A stretch of DNA of 64,000 bases. It comes from Methylopila sp. 73B. GTDB lineage: Bacteria > Pseudomonadota > Alphaproteobacteria > Rhizobiales > Methylopilaceae. The stretch's first letter is position 1. The number at the start of each line of letters is the position of its first letter. Under the pieces are notes generated by a model, which saw only the letters and a program-made list of their open reading frames with translations, was not told the DNA's origin and did not search any database. The stretch is taken from NCBI RefSeq assembly GCF_000526315.1, contig NZ_JAFV01000001.1:2542001-2606000 (forward strand), given 5' to 3'. Made by a program: the position numbers and the translations under genes. Below are positions 1 through 9,548 of the stretch, piece after piece.

Positions 1-39
1 TCCCCGCATCTGCCGGATCGCGCCGCGTCGAACACAGGC

Positions 40-951
40 TTAGGAGGCTGAGGGACGCGCGCGCGTCAGGGCGATGATCCCCGCCATGACCACGATCGTC
101 GATCCGACGAGGGTGAGAAGGTCGGGTCGCTCGTCGAAGACGACCACTCCGGTGAGCATGGCGAACACCAGCCGCGTGTAGCGGAAGGGCGTCACGGCGC
201 TGATCTCTCCCGTCCGCATCGCGGTCGTCAGCGATCCGTAGGCGACGATGCCGGCGCAGGACGCGACCACCAAGCTCAGGGCCGCCCCCGCGTCCGGAAG
301 CTCCGCCGCCGCCCCGAAGGGAAGCGCCACCAGCCCTGCGAACACCAGCGACGCGAAGCCGAGCACGCCGAGTTGGTTGTGGGACAGGCTGGACGGCGCG
401 GCGCGCGTCGCGAGGTCCCGCCCCGCGAAGCCGAGCGTCGCGACCACGGCGAAGACGGACAGCAGGCTGAAACCATCGGCGCCCGGCCGCAAGATCAACA
501 ACACGCCGCCAAGGCCGACGACGACCGCGAGCCAGCGGCGAACGCCGACGGTCTCTTTGAAGAACAGCGCGGCGCCTGCGATCACGACGAGGGGCGTCGA
601 TTGGAGGATCGCGGAGGCTGTCGAGAGCGGCGTCAGCGCAATGGCCAGCATGAAGAACAGCCGCCCTGTCACCTCGAACAGAGACCGGACCAGCACGACG
701 CGGGACAACGCCGCCCGGGAGACGGGCCGCTCGCCAGCGGCGATCGCCATCGCGGAGAACGCCGCGAGCCCGAAGGCGCCGAACGACACGAGCACCTGGC
801 CGATCGGCAGCGACTGGGCCGCAAGCTTGAGAAAAGTGTCCTCGACTGCGAACCCCAGCATGGCGAGGACCATGAATGCGGCCCCGCGCGCGTTCCAGGC
901 CCCATGGCGACGATCAGGACCGAGGTGACTGACGAAACTTTTGACGCTCAT
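40..951 (-). CDS. EamA/DMT-family transporter
   Basis: This 303-residue protein is almost entirely hydrophobic, with about ten predicted membrane segments arranged as two EamA repeats (roughly residues 25-155 and 165-295). The second repeat ends with the typical pattern around PFRYTRLVFAMLTG and a VVVFDERPD loop. Members of the drug/metabolite transporter superfamily sit in the inner membrane and usually export small metabolites or drugs. The substrate cannot be read from the sequence. The ATG at 951 gives a full-length family member with a short basic cytoplasmic N-terminus. It has no operon partner inside the window; the next upstream feature is a long gap and a transposase remnant. Confidence 0.88.
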   Translation of the reverse strand: MSVKSFVSHLGPDRRHGAWNARGAAFMVLAMLGFAVEDTFLKLAAQSLPIGQVLVSFGAFGLAAFSAMAIAAGERPVSRAALSRVVLVRSLFEVTGRLFFMLAIALTPLSTASAILQSTPLVVIAGAALFFKETVGVRRWLAVVVGLGGVLLILRPGADGFSLLSVFAVVATLGFAGRDLATRAAPSSLSHNQLGVLGFASLVFAGLVALPFGAAAELPDAGAALSLVVASCAGIVAYGSLTTAMRTGEISAVTPFRYTRLVFAMLTGVVVFDERPDLLTLVGSTIVVMAGIIALTRARPSAS

Positions 952-1533
952 GGCCTCGGCTTATGAGATAGCGCCGTCAAGAGGCTGAAGACGGAGGATG
1001 TCGCGCGTCATCGCGCACGGCGAGAGCTTCCGCGAACGCGCCACACGGGCATACGCCATGACGCCTCACCAAGCGAACCTGATCGGCGTCCGAGAGCGGC
1101 TGGTACCCTCACCAGCGCATCTGCGCCAGTTTCGGCGCGCTCGACCGCAGCCTGATTTCATCCCAGAGCCGGTTGATAAGCACCTGCTGACGCGAGCGAC
1201 CGGACCGTCCCGCGATCAATCTCTTGGCTCCGAGACAACATGAACGGCCGGATCTCGCGCTAGAGGGATTTCAGCCGACGGGGCGACGTGGTCGCGGAAT
1301 GGAACGCTCCGTATCGGAGACGGGCCGTTCCGCCACGCGGCTATGGTGCCTGCGGCCCCGACAGGAATACGGGCTATCTACATCGCATTGAGGGCGCCGA
1401 GCGGTTGGCGTGCTGGCGCTGCGCGCAGGCCATACGTCCGGCGGGCGCTTTGGCCAGCACCACCCAGAATAGCGTATGTTGGGTTTGCGCAGAAGCTCGA
1501 CTTGAGCTTCGTCGAACGCAGAAACTTGCTGCG
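952..1533. other. Gap without a supported gene
   Basis: Short open frames exist here on both strands, but none resembles a known family, has a convincing ribosome site or shows a coherent hydrophobicity pattern. The stretch lies between a transporter gene and the truncated end of a transposase, so it may be debris left after the insertion sequence decayed. Confidence 0.5.
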
Positions 1534-1932
1534 CTACACACCGCGGACCACCGTCTCGAACGGCTTGCGCAGCAGGTCGCTGTCGCGGAAGCGGCCATGG
1601 CGGTTCTTCGAGAAGGTCGAGTGGTCCGGCACGTCGCCATCGAGGCCAAGCCGGCAGAACCAGCGATAGGCGAGGTTGAGGTGAACCTCCTCGCACAGCC
1701 GTCGCTCCGAGCGGACGCCGAAGCAGTAGCCGACGAGCAGCATCCGGATCAGGAGTTCCGGGTCGATCGAAGGACGACCGGTCGAGCTATAGAACGGGGC
1801 CAGCTCCCGACGCACCTCCGACAGGTCCACGAACCGATCGATCGCCCTTAGCAGGTGGTCCTGCGGCACATGCCGCTCAAGCGAGAACTCATAGAACAGC
1901 GCCGTCTGGTCGACCTGCCGCTCGCCCATCAT
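1534..1932 (-). pseudogene. Truncated IS1182-like transposase (N-terminal part)
   Basis: The 132-residue frame is the N-terminal DUF772-type domain of an IS1182/IS5-like DDE transposase: FSLERHVPQDHLLRAIDRFV, then GRPSIDPELLIRMLLVGYC, SERRLCEEVHLNLAYRWFC and DHSTFSKNRHGRF. Full transposases of this group are about 450 residues, so roughly 70% including the whole catalytic DDE region is missing. The frame stops just after the first domain and the following bases do not continue the family in another frame. It is therefore a dead remnant. Two adjacent ATG codons (1932 and 1929) could start it. A probable element end lies upstream at 1994-2015. Confidence 0.8.
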
Positions 1933-2234
1933 CGCCGCAGCCCTCCGCTCATGGAGCTGAGTGAATCAGCGGCCGCGCCTCGCTTCAACGACGGAGTTTT
2001 TCAACGGAATCCGCCAAGAGCGGTGATTGCGCTCCGCGGCCTAGATCGACGATTTCACCAATCGCTCTACTGCGCGACAGTCTGGTCGCAAAAAGCGCAA
2101 GGCGGTGGCCTTCGACGCCAGGAACTGCATCTTCTGCACCGTTTCTGCACGAGAAGGCACAGGAACGGCGCCGCGTTCCCATTTGCGCTGCATCGCCGCC
2201 CCGCATCAAGGGAGCTCCACGAAGGAGCCGCGTC
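1933..2234. other. Gap between IS remnant and DUF4173 gene
   Basis: This stretch holds the likely transposase leader, a putative insertion-sequence end at 1994-2015, and the upstream region of the DUF4173 gene. A purine-rich ribosome site (agggag / gaaggag, about 2207-2227) precedes the ATG at 2235. No gene is supported here. Confidence 0.5.
1994..2015. repeat. Putative insertion-sequence terminal end
   Basis: The motif gagtttttcaacggaat lies about 60 bases upstream of the transposase fragment's start. Sequences of the gagtttttcaac type are common at ends of IS1182-like elements. The matching opposite end is not visible because that side of the element is lost, so this call is from resemblance only. 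Confidence 0.4.
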
Positions 2235-3749
2235 ATGATGCAAGCGATGACCTTGAGCGCCCCTGCGCTTTCCTGGAGCCGGTCCAGCTTTTTCCTGAAA
2301 CTTTGCGTTCTGCTTGCGCTCGTCGCTCTCGGCGACGCAACGATCGGATCGGGAAAAATAGGCGCCGCGACCGCGGCGTTCGGAGCCGCCTGGCTGTTCG
2401 GTCTTTGGCTCGTTCGACCGGCGACGGCTGCCCATCTCGGCGCGTTGACCGCCTTCGGCTTCGCTTGGGCGATGGTGTTCGCCCTTCTGGAGGATCCCTC
2501 TCCGCTCGCCGGGCTCATCTTTTGGTGCGCAATCGGCCTCGCCGCGCTTTTGCCACGCGCCGCGCGGTTCGACGACGCCTGGCGCTGGATCGGGCGGTTG
2601 GCGGCTTTTACGCTCAGCATCTTGGTCAAGCCTATCGAAGACGGCGAACGCTGGTTCAAGGTGCGACGGCGCCGACGGGGGCTGCCGTTTGCGAAGGTCG
2701 CCCTATTCCTCGTGGCGCCGCTGGCCGGCGCCGTCGTGTTCACGGGGCTGTTCGCGAGCGCTAACCCGATCATCGCGCGCTGGATCGAGGGGCTGCGCTG
2801 GGGAGGGGACGCGACCGATCTGTCGATGCGGCGCGTCTGGTGGTGGATCGTCATCGCATTCGTCGTCTGGAGCACGCTTAGGGCGAGCCGCTTCATCCGC
2901 CCCCGCACGGTCAGGCTCCCGACCATCGCCCTGCCGGGGGCGCCGGCGATCTCCACGGCGTCGGTGATCGTGTCGCTGGTCGTCTTCAACGCGATCTTCG
3001 CGATCGAGAATGTCCTCGACGTCGTCTTCCTGTGGAGCGGCGCGCCGCTCCCGGACGGGGTCACTCTCGCCGACTACGCCCACAGTGGCGCATACCCGCT
3101 GATCCTCACCGCGCTGCTCGCCGGCGGCTTCGTGCTGTTCGTATTGCGGCCGGGAGCGCCAACGGAAGGCGGCGGACCGCTCCGCGCGCTCGTCTATGTC
3201 TGGATCGCCCAGAACATATTCCTCGTCGCGTCGAGCATGTTGCGGACCGTGGACTATATCGAGGCCTACTCGCTGACGCGTCTGCGGCTTGCGGCGTTGA
3301 TCTGGATGGCGCTGGTCGCAGCGGGCCTCGGACTGATCTGCTGGCGCATCATCGCGAACAAGAGCAGCGCCTGGCTCATTAACGCGAACGCGGCCGTCCT
3401 CGCCACCACACTCGTCTCGTGCGTCTTCGTTAGCCTCGGCTCAGTGACGGCGCAGTGGAACGTCCGCCATAACGCGACGACCTCGGGTAGCGGCGGCGTG
3501 CTCGACGTCGCATACCTCGAATATCTTGGTCCGTCGGCACTGAACGCCATGCTTGAATTCGAACGCGCGCATCCGTCCGATCCACTGACCGAACAGGTCG
3601 CGTCCGCGCGCTTGCGAATTTCGGAGACGCTCGCCGCGGCGCAGTCGGACTGGCGGTCATGGACATGGCGCGGAGCGCGACGTCTTGCGGTCGCACACGC
3701 GGCCGATCCTGGCTGGTCGCCCGCTGCAGACGGCGAGGCGGGAGATTAA
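2235..3749 (+). CDS. DUF4173 multi-pass membrane protein
   Basis: The 504-residue product has about ten or eleven hydrophobic segments up to residue 400, a soluble C-terminal tail, and the DUF4173 pattern (for example LVKPIEDGERWFKVRRRRRG near residue 135 and VDYIEAYSLTRLRLAALIWM near residue 340). The family is uncharacterised. The stop codon is one base before the ATG of the response regulator at 3751, and that regulator overlaps the kinase gene, so the three form one transcription and probably one functional unit. A role as membrane partner or output of the two-component system is inference only. A ribosome site (aaggagccgcg) supports the ATG at 2235; the next in-frame ATG is two codons later. 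Confidence 0.8.
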   Translation: MMQAMTLSAPALSWSRSSFFLKLCVLLALVALGDATIGSGKIGAATAAFGAAWLFGLWLVRPATAAHLGALTAFGFAWAMVFALLEDPSPLAGLIFWCAIGLAALLPRAARFDDAWRWIGRLAAFTLSILVKPIEDGERWFKVRRRRRGLPFAKVALFLVAPLAGAVVFTGLFASANPIIARWIEGLRWGGDATDLSMRRVWWWIVIAFVVWSTLRASRFIRPRTVRLPTIALPGAPAISTASVIVSLVVFNAIFAIENVLDVVFLWSGAPLPDGVTLADYAHSGAYPLILTALLAGGFVLFVLRPGAPTEGGGPLRALVYVWIAQNIFLVASSMLRTVDYIEAYSLTRLRLAALIWMALVAAGLGLICWRIIANKSSAWLINANAAVLATTLVSCVFVSLGSVTAQWNVRHNATTSGSGGVLDVAYLEYLGPSALNAMLEFERAHPSDPLTEQVASARLRISETLAAAQSDWRSWTWRGARRLAVAHAADPGWSPAADGEAGD

Positions 3750-3750
3750 G

Positions 3751-4467
3751 ATGGCGGACCTCGGCGTTCCTAAGATTCTGATCGCAGACGACGATCCGCA
3801 TATTCGGCAGGTCCTCGTCTTCGCGCTGACCAAGGCGGGCATGACGACCGTCGAGTCCGCCGATGGCGAGGAGACGCTCGCTGTGGCGCGAGACCAGTCG
3901 CCCGACCTCGTCGTGCTCGACATCAACATGCCGAAAATACAGGGGCTCGAAGTCTGCAGCCGGCTGCGCGTCACCAGCGACGTGCCGATCCTATTCCTGT
4001 CTTCTCGCGACGAGGAGATCGACCGTGTGCTCGGAATCGAGATCGGGGCCGACGACTATGTCGTCAAGCCATTCTCGCCGCGCGAGGTGGTGGCGCGGGT
4101 CGGCGCGATCCTCAAACGCTCCCGCGGCCGCGCCCGGCAATCCGCACCGGAACCCGCGACGATCGCGCGAGAGCGGCTGCGCCTCGATCGGGACGGCTAT
4201 CGCGCCTTCTGGGATGAGGTCGAGGTGCCGCTCACAGCCACGGAGTTCCATCTGCTGGCGACGCTCGCCGCGGCGCCCAACAAGGCGTTTTCGCGCGACG
4301 AGATGATCGACCGGATGCATGGGCCGGGCTTCGCGGTGACCGACCGGACGATCGACAGGCATGTGCGCAACGTCCGGCACAAGTTCCTGAAGGGCGGCGG
4401 GTCGGACGTCATCGAGACGCGCGCTGGCGTCGGCTACCGGCTCGGACCTTGCCGCGGCGACGCGTGA
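3751..4467 (+). CDS. OmpR-family response regulator
   Basis: The 238-residue protein has a receiver domain (residues 8-120) with the acidic pocket D13-D14, phosphoacceptor D57 in LVVLDINMPK, and the conserved lysine in VVKPFSPRE. A C-terminal winged helix (about 145-235) ends in the family-typical RTIDRHVRNVRHKF and RAGVGYRLG. It should bind DNA when phosphorylated. The ATG at 3751 is chosen because it follows a ggaga ribosome site and abuts the DUF4173 stop; an in-frame start further upstream would lie inside that gene. The stop overlaps the start of the kinase gene (tgATG, 4465-4469). Its cognate kinase is frameshifted, so the protein may lack its normal phosphodonor. Confidence 0.92.
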   Translation: MADLGVPKILIADDDPHIRQVLVFALTKAGMTTVESADGEETLAVARDQSPDLVVLDINMPKIQGLEVCSRLRVTSDVPILFLSSRDEEIDRVLGIEIGADDYVVKPFSPREVVARVGAILKRSRGRARQSAPEPATIARERLRLDRDGYRAFWDEVEVPLTATEFHLLATLAAAPNKAFSRDEMIDRMHGPGFAVTDRTIDRHVRNVRHKFLKGGGSDVIETRAGVGYRLGPCRGDA

Positions 4468-6043
4468 TGGGTCGACTGAAGGCGTTCGTCAAAGCGCGAT
4501 GGCCGGCGCTGCGCCTGCGGGCGATCCTGTTCGGCGTGCTGCTGTTCACCGCCGCGATGCCCGGGCTCGGCGCGGTGTTCCTGCGGGTCTACGAAAACGT
4601 GCTCGTGCGTCAGACCGAGGCCGAACTGATCGCTCAGGGAGCGGCGATCGAAGCGGTGATGCGCCAAAACTGGCCGGGCCCTGCGGCCTCCGCGCCGCCG
4701 CGCGACGACGAGTACGAGCCGGAGGCCCTCAGCGTCGATCTCAACCGCATGAAGACGCTGCCCGAACGTCCGTCGGCCGAGATCACGACGCTTCCGTCCG
4801 ATCCGGACGCCGCCCGCGCAACGTCTGGAGCGTCCGCCGTCATTTGGGACACAGTCCGCGCGACGCTGGCCTCCGTCCGTGTGCTCGACCGAAATGGCAC
4901 CATCGTCCTGGCGCGCACCGATGTGGGGCGCAGCCACGCCGCCTTGCCGGAGGTCGACTCCGCGCTCAAAGGAACGGCCGAGACGGTCCTCAGGCGGAGA
5001 GGGAATTACGCTCCTCGCTACCCGCTCGAGGTGTTCAGCCGCGCCGCGGACATTCGCGTGCATTACGCGCGTCCGATCCGTGTCGGCGCCGACGTGGTCG
5101 GGGCCATCCTGTTGTCGCGGTCGCCACGAAGCCTGTTTCGTGGCGTCTATGATGACCTCGGCAAGATCGCGTTGGGCGTCGGCGTGATCTTCGCGATCAT
5201 TCTCGGCCTATCGGCGCTCCTGTCGCGCACGATAGCGCGGCCGATCGAGCGGCTTTCTGAAGCGACCAAGCAAGTGGCGCTTGGACCCACCTCGGTGCCG
5301 CCGCCCCCGGCCACGGCGGCGGTCGAGATCCGTGAGCTGTTCGAGAATTTTGCGCGCATGGCAAAGGAGATCGAGCGCCGCTCGACCTACCTGCGCGACT
5401 TCGCGGCCGCCATGAGCCACGAATTCAAGACGCCGCTCGCCGGCATACGCGGCGCGCTGGAACTGCTCGATGAGCATGGCGCCGAGATGGACCAAAGCGA
5501 CCGCCGTCGCTTCCTTGCGAACGCCACCCAGGACGCCGACGCCTTTCGCGCCTCGTAAGGCGTTTGCTAGAGCTTGCCCGCGCAGAAATGACGGTTCCCG
5601 CCCGAAGCGGACGCACGTCTATCGAGGGACCCTTACGCAACATCGCGGACGCGATGAGCGGTCGGGCCGTCGCGGTTCAGGCCGCGATGGGAGATCGCGT
5701 CGAGACCTCGCTCGCTCCCGAAGCTCTGGAGGCGGTTCTGACGACTTTGATCGAGAACGCTTCTCAGTCTGGCGCGCGCAACGTCGATATCCGCGTGATC
5801 CGGCGCGATGATCGAACATGGCTTGAAGTGCGTGATGACGGGCAAGGCGTGCCCGCCGCCGACCGTGACCGATTGTTCGAGCCGTTCTTCACAACGCGCC
5901 GAGCGGATGGCGGCACCGGCCTCGGCCTTGCGATCGCCCGCTCGCTGCTGCTCTCGCAGGGTTCGAATGTTATTCTGACGGATGACGCGCCCGGCGCTAC
6001 GTTTTGGATCGCGTTGCCGAACTGTGGCGCCGCCCGCGTCTAA
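4467..6043 (+). pseudogene. Sensor histidine kinase, interrupted by a one-base frameshift
   Basis: The first frame (4467-5558) gives a membrane anchor, a periplasmic domain of roughly 180 residues, a second membrane segment, HAMP and a HisKA domain with the phospho-histidine in AAMSHEFKTPLAGIRGALEL (about H318). It then ends prematurely with FRAS-stop. The second frame (about 5540-6043) continues the same protein: RLSRLVRRLLELARAEM, N-box LTTLIENASQSGA, G1 DDGQGVP, F-box LFEPFFTT and G2 GGTGLGLAIARS. One base is missing next to 5540; restoring it gives a continuous kinase of about 525 residues. No slippery heptamer is present, so recoding is unlikely. Either the gene is inactivated or the base is an assembly error. 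It overlaps the response-regulator gene upstream. Confidence 0.85.
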
Positions 6044-6135
6044 TCGCCAAGGGCAGACCGCGAACAGACGCCACGCTCGTTGTGCGTCGATAGCGGAAGC
6101 TGGCCTATATGCGGAAGGCGGACATCGTCCGTCGA

Positions 6136-6822
6136 TCAACTGACCAGCCGATATCCTACGCCTGCCTCAGTCAACAGATGGCTCGGACGCGAGGGGTCGG
6201 GCTCCAGTTTCACCCTCAGCTGCCGGATGTAGACGCGGAGCGACGTCTGGTCGCCGTCGTCCTGTCCCCAGACGGCGCGAAACAGGTGGCGATGGGTCAG
6301 CACCTTGCCGGCATGGACCACGAGTTCCTGCAGGATCGCGAATTCCTTCGGCGACAGCTTCACCTCCGCGCCGTCTCGGGTGACGACATGACGGGCGAGA
6401 TCGACGACAAGCGGCCCCGCTCGAAAGACTGGCTCGGCGCCGCGGTCGGCGAGGCGGTGGCGCAGAGCGGCGCGCATGCGCGCCATCAGCTCGTCAGTCC
6501 CGAAGGGCTTTGTGACGTAGTCGTCCGCCCCGAGATCGAGCGCCGCGACCTTCGCCGCCTCCTCGCCGCGAGCGGAGAGCACCACGATCGGCACGGGGCC
6601 CTTCGCGCGGATCTCGCGGATGAGATCGAGCCCGTCCATGTCGGGCAGGCCGAGATCGAGCAGGACGAGCTCAGGCGCGACATGGCGCATGAGCCGCAGC
6701 GCCTCGGCCCCGGTCTCCGCCTCCAGCGTCCGGTAGTCGTTCACCCCCAGCGTCGCTTTCAGGAAGCGCCGGATCGGCGCCTCGTCGTCGACGATCAGAA
6801 CGGTGATCGCGCTCGAGACCAT
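6136..6822 (-). CDS. kdpE: KdpE response regulator of the Kdp system
   Basis: This 228-residue OmpR-type regulator has a receiver domain (acidic D12-D13, phosphoacceptor D56 in LVLLDLGLPDMDG, conserved lysine in YVTKPFG) and a winged-helix domain ending in LLTEAGVGYRLVS. It activates kdpFABC transcription when phosphorylated by KdpD under potassium limitation. The ATG overlaps the kdpD stop by one base (tgATG), so the two are translationally coupled. It is the last gene of a minus-strand kdp operon. Identity rests on both domain content and adjacency to kdpD. Confidence 0.95.
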   Translation of the reverse strand: MVSSAITVLIVDDEAPIRRFLKATLGVNDYRTLEAETGAEALRLMRHVAPELVLLDLGLPDMDGLDLIREIRAKGPVPIVVLSARGEEAAKVAALDLGADDYVTKPFGTDELMARMRAALRHRLADRGAEPVFRAGPLVVDLARHVVTRDGAEVKLSPKEFAILQELVVHAGKVLTHRHLFRAVWGQDDGDQTSLRVYIRQLRVKLEPDPSRPSHLLTEAGVGYRLVS

Positions 6823-9512
6823 CAGGCGGCCTCTCCTTCCCGCGCCGGCGTCGCCGCCCGCGGGAGCCGCAGTTCGAAGCGCGCGCCATGGCCGCCGGCG
6901 ACGTTCTCAGCAGTGATCGAGCCGCCCATCGCCTCCACGAAGCCCTTGGCGATGCCGAGGCCGAGACCGGCGCCCGTCGTCTTCCGGTCGCCCTGCCCGG
7001 AGCGGTAGAGCCGATCGAACACTTTTTGAAGATCGTCCGCGGGGATGCCGGGGCCGTCGTCCGTCACGCTCAGCAGCACGTGATCGGCCTCGGCGCGCGC
7101 CTCGATCGTCACCATCGCCCCCGCTGGCGTGTACTTGCCGGCGTTCTCCAGCAGATTGACCAGCGCGTGCTCGAGCAGCACCGGATCGCCGCTGATCAGA
7201 AGCGTCGCCTCGGGAAGCGCGACGGTCACGCGGCGGTCGCCGAGCAAAGGCGACGCGCGCCTCAGCGCTCCTCCGATGACGTCTTCGACGTCGAGCGTTT
7301 CGGCCTTCGCCGCCACGCCGCCGGCGTCGAGCTTCACGACGTCCAGAAGATTGGCGACGAAGCGGTCCAGCCGCTCGGTCTCGCCTTGCGCGCTCGCCAG
7401 CATGTCGTCGCGCGTGAGGTCATCGTAGCGGGCGCCATAGCTCCGCAGGCTGGTGATCACGCCCATGATGGTGGCGAGCGGCGTCTTGAAGTCGTGGCTA
7501 ACGGAGGCGAGCAGGGCGCCCCGCAGGCGTTCGGCCTCAGCCTCCAGGCGCGCGGCGTCGACGTCGGCGCCGAGGCGGATGCGCTCCAGCGCGACCGCGG
7601 TCTGGTCGACGAGCGCGTCGAGCAGGCGACGCTCCCCGGGCGTCAGCACCGGGCCCGCCGAGCGTCGCGCGACGCCGACGACGCCGAGCTTGCCGCGGCT
7701 CGTCTTCAGCGGAAGGAACAGCCGCGTGACGCCCGGCAGGGTCGCGGCGCCGCGGCCCGTCGGCGCGTCGTGCTCGTAGGCCCAGGTCGCGGCGGCGAGT
7801 TCGGCGGCGTCGAGCTGGTCTTCGGGCGGATAGGCGCCGCCGACGTCGAGGCCGTTTGCGGTCTCGGTGAGGAGCACGACGTCGGCCTTCAGCATCAGCG
7901 CCACCTGGTGGGCGGCGGCCCAGAGCAGATCGTCCTCATCGCCGACGGCCGCGAGCTTGCGCGAAAACGCGTAGAGCTCGGCCGTGACCCGCGCCTGATC
8001 GCGCGCCGCGAGCGTCTGCGCCCTCACGCGCGCCGCGACGGAACTTGCGAGCACCGCGGTCAGCGAGAAAAACAGGATGGCGACGACGTTCGAAGGATCG
8101 TCGACGGTCAGCGAGAAGCGCGGATCGGTGAAGAAGAAATTGTAGGCGAGGGCGGCGAAGAACGACGCGGCGAGCGACGGGCCGAGGCCGTAGCGCACCG
8201 CGATAAGCAGCACCGCGGGCACGAACACCAGCGAGATGTTCGGCAGATCGATCGTGAGGTCGACGGCGAGACCGGCGAGGGCGGCGCCGAGCGACGCTGC
8301 GGCCGCGGCGAGGTAGCCGCGCAGGCGCGGCGGCCGCGGGACGGGGCGGGAGGCGACCGATTTCGGCGGAACGGTTTCTCCGTCTCCCGCCATCACCTGC
8401 ACGGCGATCGGCCCGGAGCGTTCGAGCAGGTTCGCGACGACTGATCCGTGACGGAACGCGAACCAGCGCGAGCGCCGCGCCTTGCCGAGAAGGATGGTCG
8501 TGACGTTCCGGCTCCGGGCGAAAGCGAGCAGGTCCTCCGCGACGTCGGCGCCGCCGGGGAGAGAAAGCGATTCCGCGCCAAGCGTCTCCGCGAGCCGAAG
8601 CGTGTCGGCGACGCGATCCCGTTCGGCGTCGGACAGATGGGCGTGGCGCGGGGTCTCGATCGTCACGCAGAGCCAGTCCGCGCGGGCCCGGTCTGCGAGC
8701 CGCCGGCCGGCGCGCACGAGCGCGGCAGCTCCGGGCTGCTCGTCGATCGCGACCAGGACGCGCTCGACCGCCGGCCACGGCCCTTCGATGGCGTTGGCGC
8801 GCATGTGCTCGCGCATGTCGGCGTCGACGCGTTCGGCGGTGCGCCGGAGGGCGAGCTCGCGAAGCGCGGTCAGATTGCCGGGCTGGAAGAAGTGCCGAAC
8901 CGCGCGTTCCGCCTGCTCGCGTACATAGATCTTGCCGGTCGCGAGGCGCTTTCGCAGAACGTCGGGCGTGACGTCGACGACTTCGACCTCGTCGGCGAGG
9001 TCGAAGACGCTGTCCGGCACCGTCTCGCGGACCCTCACGCGCGTGATGCGGGCGACGATGTCGTTGAGGCTTTCGAGATGCTGGACGTTGAGGGTCGTGA
9101 AGACGTCGATCCCGGCGGCCAAAAACTCCTCGACGTCCTGGTGACGCTTCGGGTGTCGCGAGCCGGGCGCATTGGTGTGGGCGAGCTCGTCGACGACGAC
9201 CAGTTTCGGCGCGCGCTTCAGCACGGCGTCGACGTCCATTTCCTGCAGCGTCCGGCCGCGATAGGCGACTTCGACCCTCCGGATCGCTTCGAGACCGCTA
9301 ACGAGCGCCTCCGTCTCCGCTCGGCCGTGAGTCTCGACGACGCCAATCACCACATCGACGCCCTCGGCATGCGCCGCGCGGGCGGCCGACAGCATCTCGT
9401 AGGTCTTGCCGACGCCCGGGGCCGCCCCGAAGAAGATCTTCAGGCGGCCCCGTCCTTCACGCGAAGGGGCGTCGAAAAAGCGTTCGGGCGAAGAGCGTGG
9501 ATCGGCGGCCAT
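6822..9512 (-). CDS. kdpD: KdpD potassium-limitation sensor kinase
   Basis: The 896-residue protein has the full KdpD architecture. An N-terminal KdpD domain carries a Walker A motif GAAPGVGKT (residues 29-37). It is followed by a universal-stress-protein-like domain (about 250-370), four close membrane segments (about 395-500, DUF4118), a GAF domain, a HisKA domain with H673 in SVSHDFKTPLATIMG, and an ATPase domain with GAGLGLGIAKG. It senses low potassium or turgor and controls KdpE phosphorylation in the inner membrane. It starts 36 bases after kdpC. Length and the histidine position match the E. coli protein closely. Confidence 0.96.
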   Translation of the reverse strand: MAADPRSSPERFFDAPSREGRGRLKIFFGAAPGVGKTYEMLSAARAAHAEGVDVVIGVVETHGRAETEALVSGLEAIRRVEVAYRGRTLQEMDVDAVLKRAPKLVVVDELAHTNAPGSRHPKRHQDVEEFLAAGIDVFTTLNVQHLESLNDIVARITRVRVRETVPDSVFDLADEVEVVDVTPDVLRKRLATGKIYVREQAERAVRHFFQPGNLTALRELALRRTAERVDADMREHMRANAIEGPWPAVERVLVAIDEQPGAAALVRAGRRLADRARADWLCVTIETPRHAHLSDAERDRVADTLRLAETLGAESLSLPGGADVAEDLLAFARSRNVTTILLGKARRSRWFAFRHGSVVANLLERSGPIAVQVMAGDGETVPPKSVASRPVPRPPRLRGYLAAAAASLGAALAGLAVDLTIDLPNISLVFVPAVLLIAVRYGLGPSLAASFFAALAYNFFFTDPRFSLTVDDPSNVVAILFFSLTAVLASSVAARVRAQTLAARDQARVTAELYAFSRKLAAVGDEDDLLWAAAHQVALMLKADVVLLTETANGLDVGGAYPPEDQLDAAELAAATWAYEHDAPTGRGAATLPGVTRLFLPLKTSRGKLGVVGVARRSAGPVLTPGERRLLDALVDQTAVALERIRLGADVDAARLEAEAERLRGALLASVSHDFKTPLATIMGVITSLRSYGARYDDLTRDDMLASAQGETERLDRFVANLLDVVKLDAGGVAAKAETLDVEDVIGGALRRASPLLGDRRVTVALPEATLLISGDPVLLEHALVNLLENAGKYTPAGAMVTIEARAEADHVLLSVTDDGPGIPADDLQKVFDRLYRSGQGDRKTTGAGLGLGIAKGFVEAMGGSITAENVAGGHGARFELRLPRAATPAREGEAA

Positions 9513-9548
9513 TTCCGGCGGATTATAGATCGCCGAACAGGCTCGGCG

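Noticed and set aside
998-1243. 81-codon plus-strand frame in the gap after the DMT transporter
   Set aside because: No ribosome site, no family resemblance and no coherent secondary-structure pattern.
5538-5560. Programmed -1 frameshifting in the sensor kinase
   Set aside because: No slippery heptamer or downstream pseudoknot is visible and sensor kinases are not known to use it; a lost base explains the break more simply.
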